This document shows, in pieces, positions 55,166 to 63,750 of a DNA stretch of 64,000 nucleotides (within the stretch, counting starts at the first letter, position 1; every line of letters begins with the position of its first letter). The translations under genes and the position numbers were made by a program. Source of the stretch: Labrys sp. WJW (GTDB taxonomy: Bacteria > Pseudomonadota > Alphaproteobacteria > Rhizobiales > Labraceae); contig NZ_LYXZ01000020.1 in the NCBI RefSeq assembly GCF_001676615.1, forward strand, positions 62,001-126,000. Direction: 5' to 3'. The notes below the pieces were generated by a model. It did not search any database, was not told the origin of the DNA, and saw nothing but the letters and a program-made list of their open reading frames with translations.

Positions 55166-57814
55166 TCAGGCGCTTTCTCTATCGTCGGGTCGATCCTGCC
55201 GTCCAACCATGGCCTCCGCGATCAAATCATCCGCTGCCTCGGCGAGGACGCTGTCCGTCGCCTCGCCATAGACCGGCTCCCGGCCGATCTCCAGCATGAT
55301 CGGCACCGCCAAGGGCGAGATGCGATCCAGCCTCTTATGGATGATTCGGCCCCTGATGCGCGAGAGCATGCTGGAAAGGCGCTGGAGATCGAGCAGGCCG
55401 GTGCGCGCATCCTCCCAGGCGGCGCGCATCAGGATGTGGTGGGGTTCGTGCTGGCGCAGCACGTCATAGACGAGGTCGGTCGACACCGAGATCTGGCGTC
55501 CGGTCTTCTCCTTGCCGGGGGCGCGGCGCTCGATCAGGCCGGAGATGATGGCGCAGGTGCGGAACATGCGCTTCATCAGGGCCGATTCCGCCAGCCATTC
55601 CTCGAGATCGTCGCCCAGCATGTCCTGGTCGAAGAGCTGGTCCATGGCGGCGCGGTGCATGTCCGAGACGCCCCAGACCGCGAGCGCGTAGTCGTTGGCG
55701 ACGAAGCCCATCGGCTTGAGCTTGGCCCGTTCCAGCCGGCGGGTCAGCAGCATGCCGAGCGTCTGGTGGGCGAGGCGGCCCTCGAAGGGATAGCAGACGA
55801 GGTAATGGCGGTTGCCGCGCGGAAAGGTCTCGACCAGGAGGTCGCCGGCCGGCGGCATCCGGGAGACGTCGCGCTGCAGGCGCAGCCAATCGGCAACCTG
55901 GTCGGGCAGGCCGGCCCAGTTCTCTGGATCGGCCAGTATGGAGCGCACGCGGCTGGCGAGATGGGTGGAAAGCGGAAACTTGCCGCCGGCGAAAGAAGGG
56001 ATCTTCGGATCGCGGCCGGGCGGAGCGCGGGTGACCAGCACATCCTCTTCCTGGATACCCTCGAAGCGCAGGATCTCCCCGGCGAACAGGAAGGTGTCGC
56101 CGATGGAAAGTCCCTCGGCGAAATATTCCTCGACCTCGCCCAGCACGCGGCCGAAGCCGCGCCGGGCTGCCGTCTCGCCCGGCTTGCGCTTGGGCGGGCC
56201 GGAGGCCTTGGGATCCATGAACCAGGGCAGATAGGGCGTCGGCTTGTCGGCGGCCATGCGCGTGGGCTCGCGCGGACCTCTGTTTGAGAGGCGCACCTTG
56301 AGCAGTGCTTCCTCGACGATGGTGCCGACATTGAGCCGATAAGCCTGCGCCACCATGGGATTGGCGACGCGCCAGAGGCCGTCCTTGCCCTGCCGGATCT
56401 TGGCGAAGCGGTCATAGGTCTTCAGGGCGTAGCCGCCGGTCGCCACGAAGGCGAGCACGTCGTCAAAGGTCGGGCGGTCGAGCCCGGCATAGGTCTCGGC
56501 AGAGGTGATTTCCCGATAGAGCGCATCGGCGTCGAAAGGCGCCCCGCAGGCGACGCCGAGCATGTGCTGGGCCAGCACGTCGAGGGCGCCGGTGCGGGCG
56601 ATCGGCGTGTCCTGCTCGCCCGCTTTTGCCGCATCGACGGCGGCCTTGCATTCCAGCACTTCGAAACGGTTGGTCGGTACCAGGATCGCCTGCGAGGGTT
56701 CGTCCAGGCGATGATTGGCGCGGCCGATGCGCTGCAGCAGGCGGGAAGCCCCCTTGGGCGCGCCGACATTGATGACGAGATCGACGTCGCCCCAATCGAT
56801 GCCGAGGTCGAGCGTGGAGGTACAGACCACGGCCTTGAGCCGCCCGGCCGCCATGGCTTCCTCGACCCGGCGGCGCTGGCCGACTTCCAGCGAGCCGTGA
56901 TGGAGCGCGATGGCCAGATTCTCCTCGTTCACCCGCCACAGTTCCTGGAACACGAACTCGGCCTGCATGCGGGTATTGACGAAGACGAGCGTGGTCTTGT
57001 GAGCCTTGATCAGGGCGTAGAGCTCGGCCATGGCGTGGCGGGCTGTATGCCCCGCCCAAGGCAGCCGCTCGGCGGTTTCGAGGATGTCGAGCACCGGCGC
57101 CGCGCCACCCTCGGCGATCACCAGGTCGGCCATGGCCGGGTGACCCGGGGATTGGGGAACGATCCAGCGCCGGAGTTCATCCGGGTCTCGCACCGTGGCG
57201 GAGAGGCCGACGACTTCGAGATCCGGCACGAAATGCCGCAGACGCGCCAGGCCGAGGGCAAGCAGGTCGCCGCGCTTGGAGGTGACGATGGAATGGAGTT
57301 CGTCCAGCACCACCCGCTTGAGACCGCCGAACAGGTCGGTGGCCTCCCGGCTCGCCAGCAGCAGAGCGAGCTGCTCGGGCGTGGTGAGCAATATGTCGGG
57401 CGGGTCGCGCTTCTGGCGCTGGCGCTTGGCCTGGGGCGTGTCTCCCGTGCGGGTTTCGATGCGGATGGGCAGGCCCATCTCGCCGGCCGGGCGTTCCAGG
57501 TTGCGGGCGACGTCGACGGCCAGCGCCTTCAGCGGCGAGATATAGAGGGTGTGGAGACTGGCGGGCGCATTCGCCCGGCGGTGCTCCAGGTCGATCAGGC
57601 TCGGCAGGAAGCCCGCCAGGGTCTTGCCGGCACCGGTAGGAGCGATCAGCAGGGCCGAATGCCCATTGCGCGCCTTCTCGACGAGCTGGAGCTGATGCGG
57701 CCGCGGTGTCCAGCCGCGCGCAGCGAACCAGTTTGCGAAGATCGCCGGAAGTGTTGGGAGCGGGGCTGTGGAGATTGGATCTCCGTTCTCCCGCCTCCCG
57801 CTTTGCTCATTCAT
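55166..57814 (-). CDS. Ligase-associated DEXH-box helicase (Lhr-like)
   Basis: The 882-residue SF2 helicase has motif I GAGKT at 61-65, motif II DELH at 171-174, and ATVRDPDELRRWI. Domain 2 has VFVNTRMQAEF, STLDLGIDWGDVDLVINVGAPKG and QRIGRANHR, followed by the Lhr-type C-terminal domain. It is smaller than E. coli Lhr and corresponds to the Lhr-core. It is co-transcribed with pdeM. The usual exonuclease and ligase partners are not adjacent. Confidence 0.95.
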   Translation of the reverse strand: MNEQSGRRENGDPISTAPLPTLPAIFANWFAARGWTPRPHQLQLVEKARNGHSALLIAPTGAGKTLAGFLPSLIDLEHRRANAPASLHTLYISPLKALAVDVARNLERPAGEMGLPIRIETRTGDTPQAKRQRQKRDPPDILLTTPEQLALLLASREATDLFGGLKRVVLDELHSIVTSKRGDLLALGLARLRHFVPDLEVVGLSATVRDPDELRRWIVPQSPGHPAMADLVIAEGGAAPVLDILETAERLPWAGHTARHAMAELYALIKAHKTTLVFVNTRMQAEFVFQELWRVNEENLAIALHHGSLEVGQRRRVEEAMAAGRLKAVVCTSTLDLGIDWGDVDLVINVGAPKGASRLLQRIGRANHRLDEPSQAILVPTNRFEVLECKAAVDAAKAGEQDTPIARTGALDVLAQHMLGVACGAPFDADALYREITSAETYAGLDRPTFDDVLAFVATGGYALKTYDRFAKIRQGKDGLWRVANPMVAQAYRLNVGTIVEEALLKVRLSNRGPREPTRMAADKPTPYLPWFMDPKASGPPKRKPGETAARRGFGRVLGEVEEYFAEGLSIGDTFLFAGEILRFEGIQEEDVLVTRAPPGRDPKIPSFAGGKFPLSTHLASRVRSILADPENWAGLPDQVADWLRLQRDVSRMPPAGDLLVETFPRGNRHYLVCYPFEGRLAHQTLGMLLTRRLERAKLKPMGFVANDYALAVWGVSDMHRAAMDQLFDQDMLGDDLEEWLAESALMKRMFRTCAIISGLIERRAPGKEKTGRQISVSTDLVYDVLRQHEPHHILMRAAWEDARTGLLDLQRLSSMLSRIRGRIIHKRLDRISPLAVPIMLEIGREPVYGEATDSVLAEAADDLIAEAMVGRQDRPDDRESA

Positions 57815-57883
57815 GCCGCTATCGCCAATGCCTGCGGAGATATTGGCGTGCCGCGGTCAGATGTCCACTGTCGAGCTGAAGTG

Positions 57884-57990
57884 TCCAAAGCAAAGCGCGT
57901 TTTCGCGAAAACGCCTTTTTGCTTTAGCTCCTTGTTTTTGACGCGTCTTTGCGATCGTCGGCAATAGCGCCAAATCGCAAAACGCTTTAG
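57884..57990 (+). repeat. Stop-codon-abutting dispersed repeat, copy B
   Basis: It contains CAAAGCGCGTTTTCGCG, GACGCGTCTTTGCGAT and GCGCCAAATCGCAAAACGCT, homologous to the reversed 36651-36756. Its right end (TTTAGCG) supplies TAA, reading minus, as the stop codon of the first lipoprotein gene. Confidence 0.85.
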
Positions 57991-58340
57991 CGGCAATCAT
58001 AGATCGCCATGATGGTATAGGCCGAGACATAATTGCCCCATCGCCCCGTGAGACTGCGGCGGATCGGCGGCAGGCCTCCGGCACAGCCTTCACGGCGGGC
58101 GCGTGCATCGAAATCCCGCAGGATGGCCGGGGTGATCGGCTGCGCCCGGCGCCAGTAATAGAAATTGGAGACCATGAGGCCGCCGGCAAAAGCGCCGCCG
58201 TCGATGCGCGAGATGCGCTTGACCACTTCGCCCCGTGCTGTGTCCTGCGAGGTGCGGGTGATCAGGTTCAGGTCGCTGCGGGTGGCGCAACTGGCAAGAC
58301 CGAGGCCCGCGGCAGCCACGATGAGAAGTTTCGCGTACAT
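57987..58340 (-). CDS. Small exported lipoprotein, tandem paralogue 2
   Basis: This 117-residue predicted lipoprotein has a signal peptide with lipobox LASC (Cys17) and mature start CATRSDLN. A 90-residue core carries LMVSNFYYW, ILRDFDARARREGC and RWGNYVSAYTI, ending in YDC. The last two cysteines are probably a disulfide. It is homologous along its length to the 117-residue protein just upstream. Good GGAGG precedes the ATG. Function unknown; envelope location is inferred. Confidence 0.78.
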   Translation of the reverse strand: MYAKLLIVAAAGLGLASCATRSDLNLITRTSQDTARGEVVKRISRIDGGAFAGGLMVSNFYYWRRAQPITPAILRDFDARARREGCAGGLPPIRRSLTGRWGNYVSAYTIMAIYDCR

Positions 58341-58411
58341 GGTCTTTCCTCCGGGAAAGGCTGTGTCTTGGTTGAAGGCTGTTCGCGGGGCGTCTTGCAC
58401 CGCCAGGGCGT

Positions 58412-58765
58412 TCAATCGCAGTCGTAATGGCCGATGATGCGATAGGCCGAGGTATAGGTACCCCAGCGGGCGCTGACGCTGCTGCGCGTCGGGGCATTGC
58501 CGTCGAGGCAGCCAGCGCGGCGGGCGCGGATGTCCATGTCGCGCAGGATCGGCGCCGTTACCGGTTGCGGGCGATTCCAGTAGTAGAAATTCGACACCAT
58601 CAAATTGCCGGCCAGGATGCCGTTGGTGATGCGGGTGGTGTTCTTGATGACCCGGCCGCGCGGCGTCTGGTCGGCCGTGCGCGTCAGGGTCTGCAATCCG
58701 TCGCTGGTGGCGCAGCTCGCGCAGGCGAGACCAGCCAGGACGACTGTGGAAATTTTTGAAAACAT
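58412..58765 (-). CDS. Small exported lipoprotein, tandem paralogue 1
   Basis: Also exactly 117 residues, with signal peptide and lipobox CASC (Cys18), then SDGLQTLTRTADQTPRG. It shares LMVSNFYYW, ILRD(M/F)D, RARR(A/E)GC and RWG-Y-SAY, with terminal YDC, with its downstream paralogue. AAGGGGG lies before the ATG. The two genes are 71 bases apart on the same strand, so this is a gene duplication. No recognised family. Confidence 0.78.
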   Translation of the reverse strand: MFSKISTVVLAGLACASCATSDGLQTLTRTADQTPRGRVIKNTTRITNGILAGNLMVSNFYYWNRPQPVTAPILRDMDIRARRAGCLDGNAPTRSSVSARWGTYTSAYRIIGHYDCD

Positions 58766-58906
58766 GATGCCCCCTTCAAGCGCATGACTCTCCTCTGGCT
58801 GGCAAGCAGCCAAGTCCCCCAGGCCATCCTTACGTTTGGGAAGTCATTTTGCCAAGGCGTGCGGCGTACCGGGAGCAGCGCCGTGGTCTTTTGCCCCCAG
58901 GCCCGG

Positions 58907-59818
58907 CTATCGCTCGAGCACGGCGACAAGGCCCGGCACCGGCACTCCCCGGTCGGTGCGGGGCGAGGCGTGATCGAGATGGCGCAGGTGCAGACCGGCC
59001 GCCGCCGCCCAGCCTGCAAGGCCCTCGCGTGAATGGGCGTACCGCAAATCGTGATTCAGGATGAAGGCGGCGGGCCCGCTGTGGCTCTGGACCGTAAAGA
59101 CGAACAGGCCGCCACGCACCAGCACGCGCGCGGCCTGACGAAAGATGGTCTCGAGATCACCGAGATAGATGAAGACGTCCGCTGACAGGATCAGGTCGGC
59201 GCTATCAGCGGCCTGTCGGAAGAGAAAATCGGCGATCTCCGCCTGCTCCAGCTGCCGATAGACCTGCTTGGCCCGCGCCTTGGCGAGCATGGCACCGGAC
59301 AGGTCGACGCCGACGATATCCTGGCAAAGGGTGCGAAAGGCCTCGCCCACAAGGCCGGTGCCGCAGCCCAGATCGAGGGCGCGTTCGAACGGTTTGCTCC
59401 GGCCGATGCCGTCCAGGGCCATGCGCAACAGGGCAGGCCCGCGATAGGAGAGATCGGCGACGAGGGAACGCTCGAAGCGCGGCGCGTATTCGTCGAACAA
59501 GGCGGCGATGTGGGCCGGCGTCATGGCGCCGTCGGGCGGCATCTCGCCGAGCCGGGCCAGGCGTGCACCAGCGCCGGCTTCATCGGCCGGGTCGAGGCGG
59601 AGTGCCTGGCGATAGGTGTCGATGGCTTCGTCCCGGCGTCCGAGCATCTCGTTGAGATCGCCGAGGGCGAGCCAGCCGGCAGCCCAATCCGGAGCTTCAT
59701 GGAGGGCCTGCGTTACCAATTCGGCGGCCGAAGCAGGATCGCCTCCCGCCTTGTATTCCATGGCATAGGCGAAGCGGCGGTCGGCTAGGGCATTGCCGGA
59801 GGAGCGGGCTTTGAGCAT
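58907..59818 (-). CDS. SAM-dependent methyltransferase with N-terminal TPR repeats
   Basis: The 303-residue protein has TPR-like helices at about residues 15-85 (APDWAAGWLALGDLNEMLGRRDEAIDTYRQAL) and a class I methyltransferase domain. The SAM motif is ALDLGCGTGLVGEAF near 155, with GVDLSGAMLAKA and ADLILSADVFIYLGDL. Related proteins are annotated as TPR methyltransferases of unknown substrate. ATG at 59818 is used; GTG at 59863 adds 15 residues. Confidence 0.82.
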   Translation of the reverse strand: MLKARSSGNALADRRFAYAMEYKAGGDPASAAELVTQALHEAPDWAAGWLALGDLNEMLGRRDEAIDTYRQALRLDPADEAGAGARLARLGEMPPDGAMTPAHIAALFDEYAPRFERSLVADLSYRGPALLRMALDGIGRSKPFERALDLGCGTGLVGEAFRTLCQDIVGVDLSGAMLAKARAKQVYRQLEQAEIADFLFRQAADSADLILSADVFIYLGDLETIFRQAARVLVRGGLFVFTVQSHSGPAAFILNHDLRYAHSREGLAGWAAAAGLHLRHLDHASPRTDRGVPVPGLVAVLER

Positions 59819-59876
59819 GGCACGCCTATAGGCCAGGACCTGCGGCAAGAAAATAGACGTCACGGTCAGTGGCGCC

Positions 59877-60218
59877 TCAATCCGCGGCCCCGATCATATT
59901 GCCGTCGTCACCCAGGTCCATCGGCGCCTGATCGGGGGGCGTGCCATGCGTGTTCCGCCAGATCCTGGGCGGGTTTTCTTCCGCTGGGGGTGGCAGGGAG
60001 CCCCCGAGATGATGGCAGCAATCGGCGGAGCGCTCCATATGGAACCTTTCGCCGACTCGGAACAGGCCAATGTCCCGGAGACCACGGTCGTTCATCGCCA
60101 ACAGCATGCGGGTATGGCGGATTTGTTCACGATAGCGGGCGATCGCGGCAGCGCCAAGGCGGGCAGCCGCGCGGACCCTGGACGCAAGCCATCTCAGGGC
60201 TGCTGGTTGAGCGCCCAT
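59877..60218 (-). CDS. DUF1127 domain protein with a C-terminal tail
   Basis: This 113-residue protein has the arginine-rich DUF1127 (YjiS-like) core RYREQIRHTRMLLAMNDRGLRDIGLFR at about residues 26-55. An unusual tail of about 55 residues holds SADCCHHLGG and proline-rich, acidic sequence. Short DUF1127 proteins influence phosphate and RNA or metabolic homeostasis in Agrobacterium. A longer tail with CCHH may bind metal (inference). GGAGG precedes the ATG perfectly. Confidence 0.75.
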   Translation of the reverse strand: MGAQPAALRWLASRVRAAARLGAAAIARYREQIRHTRMLLAMNDRGLRDIGLFRVGERFHMERSADCCHHLGGSLPPPAEENPPRIWRNTHGTPPDQAPMDLGDDGNMIGAAD

Positions 60219-60246
60219 GCGGGGCCTCCAATGAGGTTGAGGATGT

Positions 60247-60352
60247 CTGGAGCAAAACGCGTTCAAGCCCGACCGCTTGTTTGCTCTAACTCTTTGTTTC
60301 GACGCGTCTTTGTGATTCGAGGTGATTACGTCTAGTCGCAAAACGCTCAGGC
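60247..60352 (+). repeat. Stop-codon-abutting dispersed repeat, copy C
   Basis: It contains GGAGCAAAACGCGTTC, GACGCGTCTTTGTGATT and GTCGCAAAACGCTCA. Its right end supplies the TGA stop codon (60347-60349, minus strand) of the GlxA-like gene. It is more diverged than copies A and B. Confidence 0.78.
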
Positions 60353-61420
60353 CCTGCGGCCGGCGACCAATTCGCTACGGTCGAAATTCATATGTGCGAA
60401 GCGCCGTCGATACTCTGCCGGCGTCATGCCGGTGTGACGCTTGAACAGATTCCTGAAAAACACGATGTCGGCATAACCCGTCTTGGCGCAGACCGCCTGG
60501 ATGGATGTCGCCCCGGCTTCGAGCAGATCCTTTGCCGCCGACATGCGCAGCTTCTGGAGATAGGCGCCGGGCAGGGAACCGGTCGCAGCCTTGAAGCGGC
60601 GAATGAAGTTGCGCGGACTCATGCCGCTGCGCCCCGCCAGCGTATCGATCGACACGTCCTCGTCGAAATGCGTGCGCAGATATTCCTCCGCCTCGCGAAC
60701 CCTGCCATCCGCATGCGGGCGCGAAAGGGGAAGCACGGCATAACCGGATTGGCGGCCGCGCGGCATGCTGACGAGAAGGGACTTGGCGCATTGCAGGGCG
60801 ATCTCATGGCCGCAGAACTTCTCCACCAGATAAAGACTGAGGTCGATCGAGGCGTAGACGCCGCCGCTGCACAGGATATGGCCGTCCTCGGTGACGAATT
60901 GCTCGGTCTGCCAATGAACCTGCGGGTAGCGCTGCCGCAGCATGTCGGCAACGCCCCAATGCGTGGTTGCGATCCGGCCATCGAGCAGCCCGGCCTCGGC
61001 CAGGAAGATGACTCCCGTGCATATGCCGGCGATATAGGCGCCGCGCCCATGCCATTTGCGCAGCCAGGCGAGGAAGGCCTCATTGCCGATGAAGCGATCC
61101 TGGATGTCCCAGCCGGAGGCCGGCACGATGACGATGTCCGCGTGCTCGATGTCATCGATCGACAGTGTCGGCACCAGGCCCAGGGCGCACAGGCTGGTCA
61201 CGCCCTGGCCGTCGATGGAGACGGTCCGCACCCGGAATGGCGGCCTCGGGGTCTCGCCGTGAAGCCAATTCCACAGAGAGCCGGCCGAGTGAAAAACCTC
61301 GAGCGGGCCAATGGCGGTCGAGGCATAGCCGCCATCCAGCAGCACGACCGTGACCTCGATCGGCTTGACCCCCGGCTTGGCCGATGCCGGATCGCTCGAG
61401 GCTTCAGCCTGCGTCGGCAT
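60347..61420 (-). CDS. GlxA family AraC-type transcriptional regulator (DJ-1/PfpI plus HTH)
   Basis: The 357-residue protein fuses an N-terminal DJ-1/PfpI-like sensor domain (about residues 20-200, with DIVIVPASGWDIQDRF and IAGICTGVIFLAEAGLL) with a C-terminal AraC/HTH_18 pair (about 245-335; DTLAGRSGMSPRNFIRRFKAATGSLPGAYLQ). It senses an unknown small molecule and activates transcription. The ATG at 61420 has GGAGGGC upstream and lies inside the 3' end of the VOC gene. Its stop codon is inside a dispersed repeat. Confidence 0.9.
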   Translation of the reverse strand: MPTQAEASSDPASAKPGVKPIEVTVVLLDGGYASTAIGPLEVFHSAGSLWNWLHGETPRPPFRVRTVSIDGQGVTSLCALGLVPTLSIDDIEHADIVIVPASGWDIQDRFIGNEAFLAWLRKWHGRGAYIAGICTGVIFLAEAGLLDGRIATTHWGVADMLRQRYPQVHWQTEQFVTEDGHILCSGGVYASIDLSLYLVEKFCGHEIALQCAKSLLVSMPRGRQSGYAVLPLSRPHADGRVREAEEYLRTHFDEDVSIDTLAGRSGMSPRNFIRRFKAATGSLPGAYLQKLRMSAAKDLLEAGATSIQAVCAKTGYADIVFFRNLFKRHTGMTPAEYRRRFAHMNFDRSELVAGRRA

Positions 61421-61847
61421 CAGGGCCCTCCGTGAAGCCTGCGTCGAGCGGCTCCCACAATCCGACCAGTGCGCCGACCGAATCGAAGATGAGGGCGATC
61501 CGCGCCAGCCCTGGCGCGTCGGCGGCGCGGACGATCACCTCGCCACCGAGAGAGACGGCGCGTGCGAGGGCTTTCTCGAGATCGTCCACCTCGAAATAGG
61601 GCGTCCAATGCGAGGGGACGCCCCGTGCACGATGGGCATGGCTGAGCTGGTAGACGGAGCCGAAATCCATGCCGGACACACTGAATCGGGTAAATTGACC
61701 GCCATTCATCGCTTCTTCATTCCGTCTCCAGCCGAACATGCCGGCATAGAACACCTCGGCGCTCGCAATATTCGTCGCTGCGAGATCGACCCAGCGCAGG
61801 AAGCCAGGGCGCGGGCCGTCGGGTTCTGGAAATCGCGGCTTTCGCAT
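61404..61847 (-). CDS. VOC family protein (glyoxalase/bleomycin-resistance fold)
   Basis: The 147-residue protein has a single VOC domain: RWVDLAATNIASAEVFYAGMFGWRR, a FEVDDLEKALARAVSLGGEVI metal-site region near residues 87-107, and a terminal FDSVGALVGLWEP. VOC domains act as dioxygenases, isomerases or binding proteins. It overlaps the regulator gene by 17 bases and follows the DUF4242 gene on the same strand. Confidence 0.85.
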   Translation of the reverse strand: MRKPRFPEPDGPRPGFLRWVDLAATNIASAEVFYAGMFGWRRNEEAMNGGQFTRFSVSGMDFGSVYQLSHAHRARGVPSHWTPYFEVDDLEKALARAVSLGGEVIVRAADAPGLARIALIFDSVGALVGLWEPLDAGFTEGPDADAG

Positions 61848-61900
61848 CGGCCTGCTCCAACCGGGAACGGGCGCCGCCCGACCAAGGCGGCGCCCCGGTG

Positions 61901-62176
61901 TCAGGAATTGGCAGTCATCGGCTCGACCACGCTGCGAACCTCGGTGATCCTGGTCGCCGGAAAGCCACTGAGCTTTGCATGTTCGCGGACAGCGTCCTCG
62001 TCTTCGGCCAGGTAGATGCAGAAGGTCTTGTCATCGACCACATAGGACTGCAGCCATTGGGCCCGACCTTCGAGCTTGGCCAGGGCGGCGTTCGAGGTGC
62101 GGGCGACGTCCTTCAATTGGTCCCGGTTCAGGCCACCCACCCCGGGAATGTCGCGTTCGATCACATAGCGCTTCAT
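61901..62176 (-). CDS. DUF4242 domain-containing protein
   Basis: The 91-residue protein matches DUF4242, a ferredoxin-like alpha/beta domain sometimes called nickel-binding. Typical residues are YVIERDIPGVGGL at the N-terminus, WLQSYVVDDKTFCIYLAEDEDAVREHAKLSG in the centre and ITEVRSVVEPM. It is the first gene of a string with the VOC and GlxA-like genes. Confidence 0.8.
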   Translation of the reverse strand: MKRYVIERDIPGVGGLNRDQLKDVARTSNAALAKLEGRAQWLQSYVVDDKTFCIYLAEDEDAVREHAKLSGFPATRITEVRSVVEPMTANS

Positions 62177-62522
62177 CTCTTCGCTCCTTCAGGTTTCTTG
62201 AGGAAGGCAAGGATCGTCCGGTTCCCATCGGCAGGACAGGCGGCAGTTTCGACAATGTCGGATGGTGATCGTGACAATCGAGCAAGCCGTCCTCAGGCCT
62301 GCGCATCCTAGCCGGCCGGCATGGGACACGGGCGACGAAGTCCCCACCAATCGCGCCAATCGGGCGGGCCCATGCGGAGTGCAGCCGGCGTGCCGAGGCC
62401 GTTACAGCCTCTTTGGACTTCTACGCTCAGTGTCTCAGGCAAAAGTGCAACAGCCCTCGACGGCCCTGTTCGCAGGGCCGCGCGAGAGTGATCCAATGAA
62501 GCGGACTATTCCGGCGAAGCGC
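62177..62522. other. Intergenic region with a UUCG tetraloop hairpin
   Basis: The 346-base gap contains a perfect 8-bp stem CGGCCCTG-TTCG-CAGGGCCG at 62461-62480, 43 bases beyond the NUP stop codon. There is no T-run. I see no credible gene or other repeat. Confidence 0.6.
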
Positions 62523-63593
62523 TTATTTGATCCCGGCAGACCAAGTCGGCCAATCCTTGATGACGGTATCGGCAAAGGCCGAGCCGACGCGATAGGCGTT
62601 GGCGACGGAGGGGCCGAAGCCGCCGGATTTGGCCGAGAGCGATTCCGCCGCGCTCTGGCCGGGTGCCTCGCGATCGAAATTGGAAGCGGTGCGCAGCACC
62701 GCGATACGCTCGAAATCGAGCAGGCCGGCATCGGCGCCCCGCTTGAGGGCGGTCAGCGTGGCATTGTCTTCCATCTGGGTGGTGCAATAGTTTGCCTTGC
62801 CGTCCGTGGCATGCCTGGCCCAGCGTTCCATGGCATCGCCGATCTTCGATCCGTGCCAATAGGTGTCGATCGAGACGGTATCGCACAGCTTCACCGCCGG
62901 CTTGGCGCGGGCGGCCTCGTCCTGGTAGCGAGCGCGATAGTCCCCGGCCTCCTTGCCATCAGCGAGTTCGACGGAACGGGTCAGTTCGAAGGCCTTTTCC
63001 GCCAGTTTGGCATTGAGCGCATAGACCTCGGTGCCGGCGCTCCAGCCTGCCTTGTCGCTCGGCTTGGCGGCGCCGAGCGGCAGCATGCCGTCAGGCCAGT
63101 CGGAGGGGATCTGGCGCGGGTCGATGTCGTGGCGCAGCCCGCCATCGATGACATAGCGTGCCCACAGCGCCGATCCCAGCGTGCCATCCTTGGGATCGAC
63201 GCCGGCGATGCCGTCGATCAGGAAATAGGTCTGTTTCAGATCGAACTTGTCGCCGAGGACGAGGGCTGCCGTCGAGCTGGCCGCGTTGGCATAGCCCATG
63301 GCGGTCGTCATCACGCATAGGCCCTCCGTATCGCAAGCGACGTCAGGGTACTCCTTCGACAGGCCGGGGACCTTGATCTTCGTGGTCAGCTTGCGGGCCT
63401 CCAGCCAGGGTTTGGCTTCTTCCCCGAACATGGTGATCACCATCACCTTGGGGGCGATCCGCTCGGCGGCGCTGGCATGGGCGCTGCCGATGAGGGCGAG
63501 AGCTGCCGCAAGGCCGGCGCCGACAAGATGTGTGCTGTTGGATGATACCCGTGATCGGGCATTGGTCAGCGTCGGCTTCCGGTTGAACAGCAT
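62523..63593 (-). CDS. Exported purine nucleoside permease-type (NUP) protein
   Basis: The 356-residue protein has a signal peptide (about residues 1-43, ending SAHASAAE). It matches the NUP family named for a fungal purine nucleoside permease and structurally related to nucleoside phosphorylases. Typical are VMVITMFGEEAKPWLEA, CVMTTAMGYANAASSTAALVLG, FLIDGIAGVDPKDGTLGSALWA and DTYWHGSKIGDAME. No transmembrane helix follows the signal peptide, so it is likely periplasmic, not a channel. ATG at 63593 is used; an earlier in-frame start has no support. Confidence 0.85.
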   Translation of the reverse strand: MLFNRKPTLTNARSRVSSNSTHLVGAGLAAALALIGSAHASAAERIAPKVMVITMFGEEAKPWLEARKLTTKIKVPGLSKEYPDVACDTEGLCVMTTAMGYANAASSTAALVLGDKFDLKQTYFLIDGIAGVDPKDGTLGSALWARYVIDGGLRHDIDPRQIPSDWPDGMLPLGAAKPSDKAGWSAGTEVYALNAKLAEKAFELTRSVELADGKEAGDYRARYQDEAARAKPAVKLCDTVSIDTYWHGSKIGDAMERWARHATDGKANYCTTQMEDNATLTALKRGADAGLLDFERIAVLRTASNFDREAPGQSAAESLSAKSGGFGPSVANAYRVGSAFADTVIKDWPTWSAGIK

Positions 63594-63750
63594 CGGGATT
63601 TGATCTCCAGGGTCGCTTCTTCCGGTATCGCATGGATGCGGCGATGTCATCCTGTCCCCGTCGCCAATACCCCGCAAAGATCGAGGCTGCCCGAAACAGG
63701 GTTGCCGGCAACACCTTGGCCCCATGCCGGTTTCACCCTATGTTCTCGCC

